NCBI RefSeq assembly: GCF_030719215.1
Contig: NZ_CP120983.1
Location: 8,122,001 to 8,186,000 of the forward strand
Reading direction: 5' to 3'
Source of the DNA: Streptomyces sp. Alt3
Lineage (GTDB): Bacteria > Actinomycetota > Actinomycetes > Streptomycetales > Streptomycetaceae
DNA: 64,000 nt
Made by a program: the position numbers and the translations under genes. Positions 19,240 through 27,763 of the stretch are shown here, one piece after another. The notes beneath the pieces are model-generated. The model did not search any database. It had not been told where the DNA came from and saw nothing but the letters and a program-made list of their open reading frames with translations. Position 1 is the first letter of the stretch, and every line of letters begins with the position of its first letter.

Positions 19240-19797
19240 ATGAGCCTGATCGGGGACGGCCTGGACGCCGCGGTCCAGAAGGCGTTCACCCGCCCGGCAC
19301 CGAAGCACGCGGGCCCGCGGATGCGGTACCTGGTCAAGCAGTTGGGTGGTACCAAGGCGGTCGCGCAGATGCTGCGGATCTCCCAGCGCACCGTCGAGCG
19401 GTACGTGAAGGACCAGATCAAGAAGCCCCGCCCGGAGCTCGCCGCGCGCCTGGAGCGTGAGGTGAAGAAGCGGTGGCAGCCGCAGATCCGGGCCAAGGCC
19501 AGGGCGAAGGCGGCGTCAACGGACGGCATCGTCATCGACACCCGCGCCCGCATGGGCTACACCGCACCGATCGGATCGACCGACCAGGACCGCATCCGGC
19601 ACCTGACCGTCGCCCTGCCCCCGCAGTACGCCGCCCGCCTCTTCGAGGCCCAGGAGGCCGGCGCCGGCGACGCCCGGCTCCAGCAGATCGCGGCCGAAGC
19701 GCTCAAGGAGGTCTACTTCCAGGACGGCGGCCGCCGCGCCGGAAGCCTGGACGAGGTCCGGTTCACGGACATCGAACACCTCGAGTTCGACCTGTAG
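19240..19797 (+). CDS. tpg: Terminal protein Tpg
   Basis: 185 residues, the usual Tpg length (184-185). The start ATG has GAGAGG upstream. Tpg is covalently attached to the 5' ends of linear Streptomyces chromosomes and plasmids and primes end synthesis. Recognisable features are MRYLVKQLGGTKAVAQMLRI, the helix-turn-helix SQRTVERYVKDQIKKPRPEL, a basic linker (KKRWQPQIRAKARAKA), and the C-terminal half with RARMGYTAPIGSTDQDRIR, PPQYAARLFEAQE and AAEALKEVYFQDGGR. It is intact, which argues the replicon is linear or descends from a linear one. Position 12 bp after tap matches the known operon. Confidence 0.95.
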   Translation: MSLIGDGLDAAVQKAFTRPAPKHAGPRMRYLVKQLGGTKAVAQMLRISQRTVERYVKDQIKKPRPELAARLEREVKKRWQPQIRAKARAKAASTDGIVIDTRARMGYTAPIGSTDQDRIRHLTVALPPQYAARLFEAQEAGAGDARLQQIAAEALKEVYFQDGGRRAGSLDEVRFTDIEHLEFDL

Positions 19798-19941
19798 CAG
19801 CCGTGCCCCGAGCCGGAGCCCCGGACCGATGAGGCTCGAGACTCGATCGTCGTATCTGCGACCCCGTCACGCAGCTTTCGCCCTTGCCTCGGCGAAACCC
19901 CGGATCCTGATGTGCGCCTTCCGTACCGTCGGTGCGGCGTG

Positions 19942-20550
19942 TTACTCGCCCCGGCGGGCTGAGCAGTCGTTCGTCGTCTCGGCTGTGGTCCTGAGCCGGT
20001 TCACCCAGTCGACGAGGCCGGATTCGAGGGCTGCCTGGTTGCCGGGGATGTCGGCCTCGACAGGAGTGCCAGCCCAGGACTCCTCGGTCGTGGCGAGCAC
20101 TCCACCCTCGACCTTCTTGAACGTCCACAGGTGCACGCCGTCGATGCCGTTGACGGGCGCGGCCCAAGCGAGGCACCGGTTCTTCTGGACGTTGGTGATC
20201 GTGGAGGTGACCTTCATGCCCTGGGGGGACCAGTCGAAGACCGTACCCGGCCGTACCGGTCCAGGCGTCTTCTTCTGCGACGGCGTGATCTCGGGGATCC
20301 AGGTGTTCCACGCGTCGATGTCGGTGTGCCGTTCCCATATCTCCCGCGCCGACGCCTTGATCAGAACGCTGGCGCGGGCGATGACCGGCGCGGTTCTGTC
20401 GACGGTCACGCCCTGGCATTCCTGGAAGGCGGGAGTGCCGGCGGCGGGTCGGGTTGCGCTTGCCGTCGCCATGGACGGGGCGGAGAGTGCTGTCAGCGTG
20501 GCGATCGCCGCTACGGCCATGGTCTGCAGGGCGCGGTGTCGCGTGGTCAT
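19942..20550 (-). CDS. Secreted SRPBCC-type protein
   Basis: 202 residues from the ATG at 20550 (GGAAGG upstream; an ATG at 20568 is possible). The start is a signal peptide (MTTRHRALQTMAVAAIATLT then ALSAPSMATASA). The mature part reads like a START/polyketide-cyclase-like fold: SVLIKASAREIWERHTDIDA, TPGPVRPGTVFDW, HLWTFKKVEGGVLATTEESW. Such proteins bind a hydrophobic ligand in a helix-grip cavity. The ligand is unknown. Similar cytosolic members are common; the secretion signal makes this one extracellular or periplasm-like. It follows the gene for a membrane protein on the same strand, 71 bp away, and may share its transcript. Confidence 0.7.
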   Translation of the reverse strand: MTTRHRALQTMAVAAIATLTALSAPSMATASATRPAAGTPAFQECQGVTVDRTAPVIARASVLIKASAREIWERHTDIDAWNTWIPEITPSQKKTPGPVRPGTVFDWSPQGMKVTSTITNVQKNRCLAWAAPVNGIDGVHLWTFKKVEGGVLATTEESWAGTPVEADIPGNQAALESGLVDWVNRLRTTAETTNDCSARRGE

Positions 20551-20621
20551 CGGGTTGGTGCCTTCCATGATGGTTGCACTGCTCAGTGGTGGTGGTGGGG
20601 GGCTGGTCGGTCGGGAGGAGC

Positions 20622-21236
20622 TCAGCGCCGGCGCGGGCGGCGGCGCTCGAGGACGGTGGCGAGGGCGTAAGCGCCGCCGCCGGCGAGGGTGAGGACCCAG
20701 TAGAAGCCGGGGTTGCCGAGGAACAGGGCCGTGGTCGAGGTGAGGGCGAGCCACGTGCCGAGGGCGTAGTGGAGCAGGTTGCGGCGTACGGCGCCTTCGG
20801 CGACGTAGATGAGGCCGACGACGAAGCCGGAGCCGGTGGGCCAGAGCAGGGTCTGGATGTCGGGGTGGTCCACCGTGGCGCTGAGGCCGGTGATCGCGAG
20901 GAATAGGGCGGCGAAGGCGGTGACCCAGAGTGCGCCGAGGAGCTGGGCGGTGCGGACGGCATCAGGGTCGGTGGTGGTGCGCTGGGTGCGCAGGGCGGCA
21001 CGGGTGGCCTGGACGGTGCCTGCGGCGAGTCCGGCGCCGAGCAGGGTCATCGGCAGCCAGCCGGGGAGGTCGAGGACGGGGGCGTCGCCCTGGGAGAGGG
21101 CGGCGGAACCGTGACCGAGGAGGTAGGCGAGGCCGAAGCTGACGTAGGTGCCGAGGTTGTCGACGTCGCCCGTCGAGGTGCGGTTCGGGGTGCTGTGGTC
21201 GACGGCTGCCTGTGCGGCGGGGGCGGTGACGGACAT
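20622..21236 (-). CDS. Integral membrane protein, unknown
   Basis: 204 residues with about five or six membrane helices: GTYVSFGLAYLLGHGSAALS, LPMTLLGAGLAAGTVQATRA, LLGALWVTAFAALFLAITGL, FVVGLIYVAEGAV, YALGTWLALTSTTALFLG, YWVLTLAGGGAYALATVL. The N-terminus is short and polar, the C-terminus is RRRPRRR. I do not recognise a transporter signature. The family resembles actinobacterial ABC-permease-like or DUF membrane proteins of unknown role. It probably shares a transcript with the downstream SRPBCC gene and perhaps the upstream reductase. Confidence 0.7.
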   Translation of the reverse strand: MSVTAPAAQAAVDHSTPNRTSTGDVDNLGTYVSFGLAYLLGHGSAALSQGDAPVLDLPGWLPMTLLGAGLAAGTVQATRAALRTQRTTTDPDAVRTAQLLGALWVTAFAALFLAITGLSATVDHPDIQTLLWPTGSGFVVGLIYVAEGAVRRNLLHYALGTWLALTSTTALFLGNPGFYWVLTLAGGGAYALATVLERRRPRRR

Positions 21237-21365
21237 GACGGTGTCTCCGGGGCATGTGGGACGGGCAGGGCAGATGTGCGGGACGGTGAGGAGGCGCGGC
21301 AGCGCGCGAAGGGCGGAGCGGGAGGGGTGCGGGGGAGGGGGCCTTGATGCACTGCGCCCCGGAGG

Positions 21366-22424
21366 TCAGATCTCGGGGACGATGATGACCTTGCCGGCGA
21401 CGGTGCGGGACTCGGCGAGCCGCAGGGCTTCGGCGGTGTCGGTCAGGGCGAACTTCGCGGCGATCTGGGGCGTGAGTGTGCCGTCGGCAACCAGGCGCAG
21501 GACCTGGGTGAGGTCCTCGGTCATCCGCTGCTGCCAGGTCTTCCTGCAGCGGCGCTTGCCGGCCCAGAGGTTGTAGAAGTGGGCCTTCTTGCCGTTGGGC
21601 AGGGTGTTCCAGGCGTTGAGGAGAGCGAAGAGCTTGAGGACGGGGAGCTGGGAGTTGCCTTCCTCGTCCTTCGAGGCGGCGGTGCCGTAGGAGACGAGCG
21701 TGCCGCCGCGGCGCAGCAGTTGCCAGGAGTCCTCGATGGCGGGGCCGCCGACGTGGTCGAAGACCGCGTCCACGCCGTCGGGGGCGAGCTCGCGGATGCG
21801 GGCGTACATGTCGGGGTCGCGGTAGTCGACCGGGGTGACGCCGAGACCTCGCAGGGTGTCGTGGTGGCGGGGCGAGGCGGTGCCGATGACGGTGACGCCG
21901 GCGTGTACCGCGAGCTGGACGAGGGTGGAGCCGACGCCGCCGTTGGCACCGAGGACCACGATGGTCTGGCCGGTGCGGGCCTTGGCGGTGCGGTGGAGCA
22001 TCTGCCAGGCGGTGACGCCGTTGACGATGACCGTCTCCGCGGCGGCCGGGTCGACCTCGTCGGGGACGGGCATCAGGTCGGCGGCGTCGATGATCAGGTG
22101 GCTGGCCCAGGCGCCGATCTTGGTGATGGCGGCGAACCGGCGGCCGACCAGCGCGGCATCGGTTTCCGGTCCGACCGCGGTGACGATGCCGACGAGGTCG
22201 TACCCGGGCACGAAGGGGAATGGCGGCTGGTCGTAGTACTTGCCGCGGCGCATCTGCTGCTCGGCGAAGCAGATCCCGGTTGCCTCCATCCGCAGGACGA
22301 CCTGGCCCTTCCCCGGCGCCGACAGGTCGTGGGTCTGCAGCTCCAGGCCGTCGGGCTCGACCTTGCCCGGCAGTACGACTTGGGTGGTGGTGGTGGTGGT
22401 GGTGGTGGCGGTGGTGGTGTCCAC
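21366..22424 (-). CDS. Medium-chain dehydrogenase/quinone-reductase-like oxidoreductase
   Basis: 352 residues. MDR fold: GroES-like half with ATGICFAEQQMRRGKY and FPFVPGYDLVGIVTAVGPE, Rossmann half with VVLGANGGVGSTLVQLAVHAG (NADPH site), DAVFDHVGG and LRRGGTLVSYGTAA. The structural and catalytic zinc cysteines of alcohol dehydrogenases are missing, so a zinc-free quinone-reductase or enoyl-reductase type is likely. The start carries a Thr run (TTTTTTTT) encoded by a GGT/GTG simple repeat on the plus strand, which may vary in length. Two TetR-like operators lie just upstream, but no regulator gene sits beside it. Confidence 0.88.
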   Translation of the reverse strand: MDTTTATTTTTTTTQVVLPGKVEPDGLELQTHDLSAPGKGQVVLRMEATGICFAEQQMRRGKYYDQPPFPFVPGYDLVGIVTAVGPETDAALVGRRFAAITKIGAWASHLIIDAADLMPVPDEVDPAAAETVIVNGVTAWQMLHRTAKARTGQTIVVLGANGGVGSTLVQLAVHAGVTVIGTASPRHHDTLRGLGVTPVDYRDPDMYARIRELAPDGVDAVFDHVGGPAIEDSWQLLRRGGTLVSYGTAASKDEEGNSQLPVLKLFALLNAWNTLPNGKKAHFYNLWAGKRRCRKTWQQRMTEDLTQVLRLVADGTLTPQIAAKFALTDTAEALRLAESRTVAGKVIIVPEI

Positions 22425-22463
22425 AGGGATGCTCCTTCGACTGTCAGCGGGTTCCGCTGCATG

Positions 22464-22538
22464 CTTACGGTCGTAAGGTTATTGACGTTAGGTCAAGTCG
22501 CGCAAGGGGGTTCATCGATAAACTTACGGTCGTTAGTT
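22464..22538. promoter_or_regulatory. Pair of TetR-type operators upstream of the reductase
   Basis: CTTACG-gt-CGTAAG (22464-22477, perfect) and AACTTACG-gt-CGTTAGTT (22521-22538, one mismatch) repeat the same motif about 59 bp apart in the promoter region. They look like TetR-family operators; the cognate regulator is not adjacent. Confidence 0.6.
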
Positions 22539-22757
22539 CAAGGTGGCCGGCGAGGCGCAGACAGAGAGGGCGCAACCTGGGCGAACGTGCCTCTCTCCAG
22601 TGGTCACCGTCTTGCCGGCCTTTCGACGCCGACTCAGGTGTCCGGAAACCGGCGCTCAGGGGACCCGGAGATTTCTGAGTATGTGCGGACCACCGTGCCC
22701 ATGGAGTCCGGCACTTCCCCACGGCTGACTCCGCCGGGTCCGCCCGCTCGTGGGGCG

Positions 22758-23275
22758 TCAACGGGCGGAAGTCACGTCGGATGTGTCGGGCGAAGAAGAA
22801 GTGAGTTGCGGCTTCGATGGGTGTGGGCGCTCGGCGGCGTCCGGGGACGTCGTGGAAGGTGGTTGCGCCCGCGGAGCGGAGCCGGTCGGCACTGGCGCCG
22901 CGGGTCTGAAGGTGGCGTGGACGTCAGTGGCGGTGAGGTGCTCGCGTTCTCGCTCGGTGTACTGCTGGAGCAGGTCGGCGAGGTCCGGGTTGAAGCGCAG
23001 TATGGTCACCGGGGGCGTTGAAGCGCCTGGCGATGGTGACGAGTTCTGCGTGTGTCCGAGGGGGTGACGGCCGTCGACCCGTCCACTGAGCTGTGTCCGG
23101 TGACGAGCCTGGCGACGATCCTGCGGTCACGTCCTTCGTGCAGCCCACCGGTGACGCGCAAGCGGCACAGCGGCAGGCGCTCCGGGGCGAACTCGGCTGT
23201 CGCGTAGGCGAATCCTGTCTCGACGACACCCTCGCCGAACCCGAACGGGCGGCCACCGCGTGCGCCGTTTTCCAT
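22758..23275 (-). pseudogene. Frame-broken remnant, unknown
   Basis: Three minus-strand frames in succession read like parts of one protein: GFAYATAEFAPERLPLCRLR from 23275 down, AELVTIARRFNAPG near 23030, then VTILRFNPDLADLLQQYTER down to 22758. They look contiguous if two frameshifts are allowed. I do not recognise the family. Confidence 0.3.
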
Positions 23276-23283
23276 GCCGCGAC

Positions 23284-23495
23284 GTGAAGTGCGCTCGCGT
23301 GGTCGTCGACCTCGACCGCGAGATCCTCCGCGGCGTCACCTTTGTCGGTCCCGCAGTCGGCAAGCTCATCCCCTGCGCCACGATTGCCATCGCCGACGAG
23401 GTCCCTGTCATACGCCTGCGCCGGCCGCAGCGTTGTACCCGACGATCAGCGAGATCTGCCTGCGGCTGACCGAGGTGTACCTCGCCGGGGAATGA
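23284..23495 (+). pseudogene. Short gene broken by a frameshift, unknown
   Basis: A GTG-started frame reads VKCARVVVDLDREILRGVTF and on to CATIAIADEVPVIRLR. After about 23430 the protein-like sequence moves to another frame (LYPTISEICLRLTEVYLAGE, stop at 23495). Corrected it would be about 70 residues. Family unknown. Confidence 0.35.
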
Positions 23496-23501
23496 GCGTG
23501 A

Positions 23502-23534
23502 CCGGGCCCGGGACGGAATTCGTCTCGGGCCCGG
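23502..23534 (-). terminator. Hairpin terminator after the glucanase gene
   Basis: CCGGGCCCGGGACG (23502-23515) pairs with CGTCTCGGGCCCGG (23521-23534), 13 of 14 bases, loop 5, placed 24 bp beyond the stop at 23558. Confidence 0.7.
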
Positions 23535-23557
23535 CTGCAACTCGCACGGCAGTTCCT

Positions 23558-24808
23558 CTAGTTGAACGAGTCCAGCGTGATGTACGCCTGCTGCGGGTCG
23601 CCGTCGTGCACCAGCGACTCGTGCGCGCCCACGTCGTCGAAGGCGAAGCCGTAGGCCTTGCCGTCGGCCATCTGGGCGTGGATCTTCGCCGAGTAGTGAT
23701 TCGTGACCGCGTCCTTGTAGAAGTTCGCGTTGTTCGCGTCGGGCTGGTTGGGGTTGCTCAGCAGCGTCGACCGGTTGAAACCGGCGCACAGCGTTCGGGA
23801 GATGGGCCCGCGGACCAGGTCGTTGGGCGCGTCAAGGAGTTTGTAGCAGCCGAAGATGCTGTCGGAGTCAGGCTTCTGGAAGCTGGTGACGACCGCCCCC
23901 GAACTGTTGGTGAAGTTCATGGTGTTGCCCTGAACCCGGCCGAAGTACTTCGTGTTCGGCTGGTCCTTGAACGGTTGGACGGTCAGCGTCTGCGAGGAGT
24001 ACTTGCTCCACACCCGGTTGACGTAGTCGTCCATGACGGAGGCCGGTAGCGCCCCGGCTTCGATGCCGTGGCCGGGGGCGAGCGCCCGCAGGATCGTGCC
24101 GTCGGAGCGGGTCCTGATGAGCCCGCCCCAGCCACCGGGCTGGCTGCGCAGGGAGTCGAAGAACGCCTTGTAGCCACCGGGCTTGAGGTGGCCGGTGGTA
24201 AGGGTGGTGCCGTTCGGGCGCTTCACGCCGACCGCGTACGGTGCGGAGAACATGTCGACCTGTGTGCTGTTGATCCACAGGCCGGCGTCGTTGAGCGTGT
24301 ACTCGGTCCAGTTGAAGAGGATGTTCGCGTTCGGGTCGCTCGGGTTCTGCACCGCGGGCTGCACCAGACCGCCGGTGGTGAGCTTGAAGACGAGCTTTTG
24401 CCCGTAGGAGAAGTAGACCCGGCCGGAGAACTTCGGCATCCGGATCGTCTTCGACTGTCCGTTGGCCGGGCCCGCGATGGACGCGTCGGGAGCGGGCGTC
24501 GGCGGGTTGCCGCCGGCGGGCCACGGATGGAAGGTGCCGTTCGCGTCGGCCCATCCCTGGCGCCCGGACGAGAGTTCGGTGCCGATCACATAGACGTGCA
24601 CCTGCTCGCCACGCCCGGAGTTGTTGGTCAGCGTGAGCGGGATGGTCGTGGGGACGGCGGCAGCCTCGGTGGCGGCGGTGACCTGGGTGACGACAAGACA
24701 TCCGCCGGCCAGCGCGAGCGCGGCAACCAGGGCGGCGGGCCTGAGACGGGCGCGGCGGGCTCGGTGTGTACGTGGTGTACGTGGGGCGGAAGGAAGGTTG
24801 GCAGACAA
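23558..24808 (-). CDS. Secreted GH64-type beta-1,3-glucanase
   Basis: 416 residues. The signal peptide has a long basic head (RTHRARRARLRPAALVAALA) and a cut site near the TEAAA at about 50. The mature protein fits glycoside hydrolase family 64, laminaripentaose-producing beta-1,3-glucanases with a thaumatin-like domain: IPLTLTNNSGRGEQVHVYVI at the start of the barrel, GRVYFSYGQKLVFKL, NILFNWTEYTLNDAGLWIN with the acidic residues expected at the catalytic cleft, and SAKIHAQMADGKAYGFAFDD near the end. It would cut fungal or plant beta-1,3-glucan outside the cell. No carbohydrate-binding module follows. A LacI-type operator lies upstream and a hairpin terminator downstream, so it is a single-gene unit. 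Confidence 0.88.
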   Translation of the reverse strand: MSANLPSAPRTPRTHRARRARLRPAALVAALALAGGCLVVTQVTAATEAAAVPTTIPLTLTNNSGRGEQVHVYVIGTELSSGRQGWADANGTFHPWPAGGNPPTPAPDASIAGPANGQSKTIRMPKFSGRVYFSYGQKLVFKLTTGGLVQPAVQNPSDPNANILFNWTEYTLNDAGLWINSTQVDMFSAPYAVGVKRPNGTTLTTGHLKPGGYKAFFDSLRSQPGGWGGLIRTRSDGTILRALAPGHGIEAGALPASVMDDYVNRVWSKYSSQTLTVQPFKDQPNTKYFGRVQGNTMNFTNSSGAVVTSFQKPDSDSIFGCYKLLDAPNDLVRGPISRTLCAGFNRSTLLSNPNQPDANNANFYKDAVTNHYSAKIHAQMADGKAYGFAFDDVGAHESLVHDGDPQQAYITLDSFN

Positions 24809-24875
24809 GCTCTACTCCTCATCCGGAAGGCCGTGCTGCGGGGGGTGGCCAGTGCGAGTACACCCAATGCGAACG

Positions 24876-24889
24876 TGAGAGCGCTCTCA
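24876..24889. promoter_or_regulatory. LacI-family operator before the glucanase gene
   Basis: TGAGAGCGCTCTCA is a perfect 14-bp palindrome 67 bp before the start. It has the same form as the inverted repeats (GAGCGCTC core) bound by CebR-like LacI regulators of sugar genes in Streptomyces. The regulator is not in the window. Confidence 0.75.
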
Positions 24890-24959
24890 GAGGACTTCCT
24901 GGAGCGTATCGACCGGTCAGGGACGCGTCAATGTTCTGGTCTGGACCACCGTAGTCTGC

Positions 24960-25711
24960 GGCATCGGCTTGGTCTGCCGACGGAATCTGGGAGCGGCTGC
25001 TGCAGCAGGTCCAGGCCGCGGCCGACGCGGCAGGGGGGATCGACTGGGACATCCCGGTGGACTCCACCATCGTGCGCGCGCACCAGCACGCGGCCGGTTC
25101 CCGCATCGATCCACGACCAACTCTTGTCGACTCGAAGGGGGACGAGTCGTTGGAACACCAGGACGAAACTCCGTGGCAGATCCTCGTCGGCCGGCAGGCC
25201 GGCTGGTGGAGGTGGTGCGGGAGGCGAGAGCCTGGGGCGTTCGCGCGGGGGGCTGCACCAGCAAGATCCACCTGAGCGCGGACGGCCGCTGCCGCCCGCT
25301 GTCCCTGATCGTTACGCCCCAGCAGCGAGCCGACTGCACCCAGTTCATACCAGTGCTGGAGAAGATCCGGGTACTCCGGTTCGGACCTGGCAGGACCCGT
25401 GGAAACCCGACAGCATCGCAGCCGACAAGGCATACAGCAGCGGTCCTTGCCGCCAGTATCTGCGGCGGCGCGCCATCCACCACACGATTCCGGAGAAGGC
25501 CGACAGTCAGGCCGCCCGCCTGCGCAAAGGATCGCGAGGTGGCCGGCCGCCGGGGTTCGACGAGGAGCGGTACAAGAAGCGCAACACCCTCGAGAGGGTT
25601 GTCAACAGGCCGAAGAACTCCCTTGCCGTCAGGACCCGTTACGACAAGCGCGGCTACGTCTTCCTCGGCGCTGTCACCGCAGCCGCCCTTGTCATCCGGC
25701 TCCGGACCTGA
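24960..25711 (+). pseudogene. IS5-family transposase, multiply frameshifted
   Basis: Pieces of one DDE transposase occur in three frames: IWERLLQQVQAAADAAGG and DIPVDSTIVRAHQHAAGS (first catalytic Asp), SKIHLSADGRCRPLSLIVT, DSIAADKAYSSGPCRQYLRR (second Asp), KGSRGGRPPGFDEERYKKRN and TLERVVNRPKNSLAVRTRYDKR. In the intact family the last reads NVVERCFNRLKQ; here Glu is kept but the surroundings are degraded. At least two frameshifts. The N-terminal part before 24960 is missing. No terminal repeats found. Confidence 0.8.
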
Positions 25712-25726
25712 CCGCGTGCCAGGACC

Positions 25727-26029
25727 TCAACTCACCAAGGCACCCGGCGCCAGCACCAAGCCCGCTGCCGCGAGGAAGTCCTCAAGGCCAATGACACCGT
25801 TACCGCTGCCGTCATCCCATTCGATCAGGAGTCCGGAGAGGCCCTCGTTCCAAGACTCCGCCGTGTCGGCGTCGTCCTCGGGGCCGGGATGCCACTCGAC
25901 GCAGCCCTCGCCATGCCGGTATCGGAGAAACAGGTACTGGCCGTCTGCCGTCCAGGCACTCCACTGCGACGGGTGTGCGGAACACGTCTGCACAACCCGC
26001 GTCAGCTTCGGACCCTCATTCCTGCCCAT
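25727..26029 (-). CDS. Small unknown protein
   Basis: About 100 residues from the ATG at 26029 (longer reading to 26095 possible; neither start has a strong ribosome site). Sequence includes QWSAWTADGQYLFLRYRHG, CVEWHPGPEDDADTAESWNE and LLIEWDDGSGNGVIGLEDFL. The fold may be a small beta-sheet protein; such short acidic proteins next to mobile elements often act as immunity or regulatory proteins, but nothing here proves it. It begins 15 bp past the dead IS5 copy, convergent to it. Confidence 0.5.
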   Translation of the reverse strand: MGRNEGPKLTRVVQTCSAHPSQWSAWTADGQYLFLRYRHGEGCVEWHPGPEDDADTAESWNEGLSGLLIEWDDGSGNGVIGLEDFLAAAGLVLAPGALVS

Positions 26030-26518
26030 GCGACGATAGTCGCGCAGCATCCTGCGTCCGGCAATCGGCTTCAGACCGTCGCCCAGGCGCCTCAAGCAGC
26101 AGCTATACGCACGCCATCAGGTTCGCCCATGGCGCCAGGAGACCACGCTCGGGCTCGATTGTGCAGCATCGCCTCTGCAGCTCACGCGACCGCCGACGGC
26201 AGCCGCCGCCGTCCTCCAGCAATGTGCCGGCCATGATCTCGCCATCCTGCCCGACCCCGCATCAGAGCCCGGCAAGGCCCTGTCGGTCGGGCGCCCGGAC
26301 GCTGACGAGCGGCTCCTGACGCCGTGGCGAGGGGTCGCCGGACCGTAGCCGCGTTTGGAGATCCTGCACTGGGAACTGCAAGGCTCGGGCGTTGGCTCGT
26401 CGCAGCTCTCCGCCCACATGCTCAGCCTCGCCGACCGGCTCTTCATCCCCGCGGTGCTGACCATCACGGCGCGCGCAGGGGACCGTGCCTCAGCCGCCGC
26501 CGGCAATCCCCGCACGCG
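26030..26518. other. Intergenic with possible coding scraps
   Basis: 489 bp. On the plus strand about 26205-26350 and 26352-26530 two short readings (LAILPDPASEPGKALSVGRP and EILHWELQGSGVGSSQLSAH) look protein-like and may be fragments of one decayed gene, unrecognised. No full gene. Confidence 0.3.
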
Positions 26519-26983
26519 TCAGGCGTAGGCGTACGTACCTGACGAGTATTCGGAGTATTCGCCGCCCCCGCACTTGAGTGCGCCCAACAAGGTGTTGCCG
26601 CAGTTGGCGCATATGACCGGACGGCCGCCGTCTCGGCCGCGGACCGTGACCCACGACGCCTCGGCGTCGGTGAGGACGGACCGCAACGTGTCACGGCTGT
26701 GCCGCTGGGCATCGACCGCCGTCTTGACGAAGTCGAGGAACGTAGTCGTGCGCGCGCAAGAAGAACACGTGTGGTCGACCACCTGGAAAGGCCCGTGCAG
26801 AGCGGAGGGCGACACCTGAAGGTAGTTCGCCAGTTCCCGCACCTCGTCCTCGTTCATCGGACGCAGGCACGCCGGCGTGTCCGAGGGGAGGCGCTCGATA
26901 ACACCGGATTCGACTTCATAGGTTCGCGTCTGCTCGGGCCTGTCGCGCAGCATCTGCACAACCTCGTCATAGCTGAGCTTCAT
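26519..26983 (-). CDS. Small Zn-ribbon protein with Tyr/Ser-rich tail
   Basis: 154 residues from the ATG at 26983, preceded by AGGAGG. Helical N-terminus (MKLSYDEVVQMLRDRPEQTR), NEDEVRELANYLQVSPSALH, then CSSCARTTTFLDFVK and VICANCGNTLLG, two CxxC pairs that could bind one zinc. The last 16 residues, GGGEYSEYSSGTYAYA, are Tyr/Ser/Gly rich and unlike the rest. Family unknown. The gene is divergent from the peptide/protease pair 426 bp away. The unusual tail after a structured domain recalls leader-core precursor layouts, but no modifying enzyme is adjacent, so this is only a remark. Confidence 0.65.
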   Translation of the reverse strand: MKLSYDEVVQMLRDRPEQTRTYEVESGVIERLPSDTPACLRPMNEDEVRELANYLQVSPSALHGPFQVVDHTCSSCARTTTFLDFVKTAVDAQRHSRDTLRSVLTDAEASWVTVRGRDGGRPVICANCGNTLLGALKCGGGEYSEYSSGTYAYA

Positions 26984-27409
26984 GGGGGAACCTCCTCCTG
27001 CCGATCGATCCCTGCTGCTCGGAACGCTCTCCACCGTGAGCCGCAAACCTGAAGCAGGCCCACTCATCCGGGCATTACCGCATACTGTTTCGTCACCGCC
27101 AGTGATGCACATCCAGGAACGGTGTGCGAACGCACGGAACTGACGGATCGCGCCGATAGCGTGACGCTCACACCACACCGGACATCGGCCTTCGTCGCTG
27201 GTCCGACGCCAAAGCTGTTGATCCAGCGGGCGGATCATTGACGTGCGTCGCAGAATTCCGGCGCAATCATTTTATGCGGACTCCGAGGTGTCGGCACATG
27301 AACTCTTTTCCGGGAACGCGAACTCCGGGTTGCGGGCTCCCCGTTCCGATGTGCAGGGGGAGGAGAGGCGTGGGATCCTGTCAGAAAGTGGAGAGTAAGG
27401 AGTGGTGTC
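26984..27409. other. Divergent intergenic region
   Basis: 426 bp between the Zn-ribbon gene and the peptide/protease pair. Locally AT-richer around 27240-27290. No gene seen; it must hold both promoters. Confidence 0.5.
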
Positions 27410-27760
27410 GTGGGAACCTATGCCGGCCAGGCGGAAAGTGATGGCGAAAGGCTTGCTGACGTGCCCATCGACACGTTCCGCAGCCACATTCGTTTCATCG
27501 AGAAGCACAACCTGTGGAACGAGGTGAGAAGCGCCCTGCGTGAAGCCGGTGTCGACACGGTTGCCATGGACATCCGACCGGTTCGTGTGATCAGTGAACT
27601 GGTCGCCGCGAAGGGGAGCGCCCTTCCGGAAGAGGCCGATCACTCGGACGCTGTGGTCACTCCTGAGTGCGGGTGCGACTCCATCAGTGGCCGTCCTCCC
27701 GTGACCCCGGTCGGAGGCGGCGATGCGGGTGCAGGAGACGCGGGCCCGCGCCCCGAGTGA
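27410..27760 (+). CDS. Unknown 116-residue protein upstream of a serine protease
   Basis: GTG start at 27410 with AAGGAG nine bases upstream. The N-terminal 75 residues look like a small helical domain (VPIDTFRSHIRFIEKHNLWN, EVRSALREAGVDTVAMDIRP). The last 35 residues are a flexible tail with ECGCD and GGGDAGAGDAG. The stop is 3 bp before the start of the protease gene, so the two are co-transcribed and probably act together, for example as adaptor and protease, or substrate and protease. I do not recognise the family; small helical domains of this type are found beside trypsin-like proteases in actinobacterial effector systems. Confidence 0.6.
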   Translation: MGTYAGQAESDGERLADVPIDTFRSHIRFIEKHNLWNEVRSALREAGVDTVAMDIRPVRVISELVAAKGSALPEEADHSDAVVTPECGCDSISGRPPVTPVGGGDAGAGDAGPRPE

Positions 27761-27763
27761 CCC

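Noticed and set aside
17071..19308. 745-residue open frame antisense to tap
   Set aside because: High-GC antisense shadow; tap and tpg on the other strand have clear family motifs and ribosome sites.
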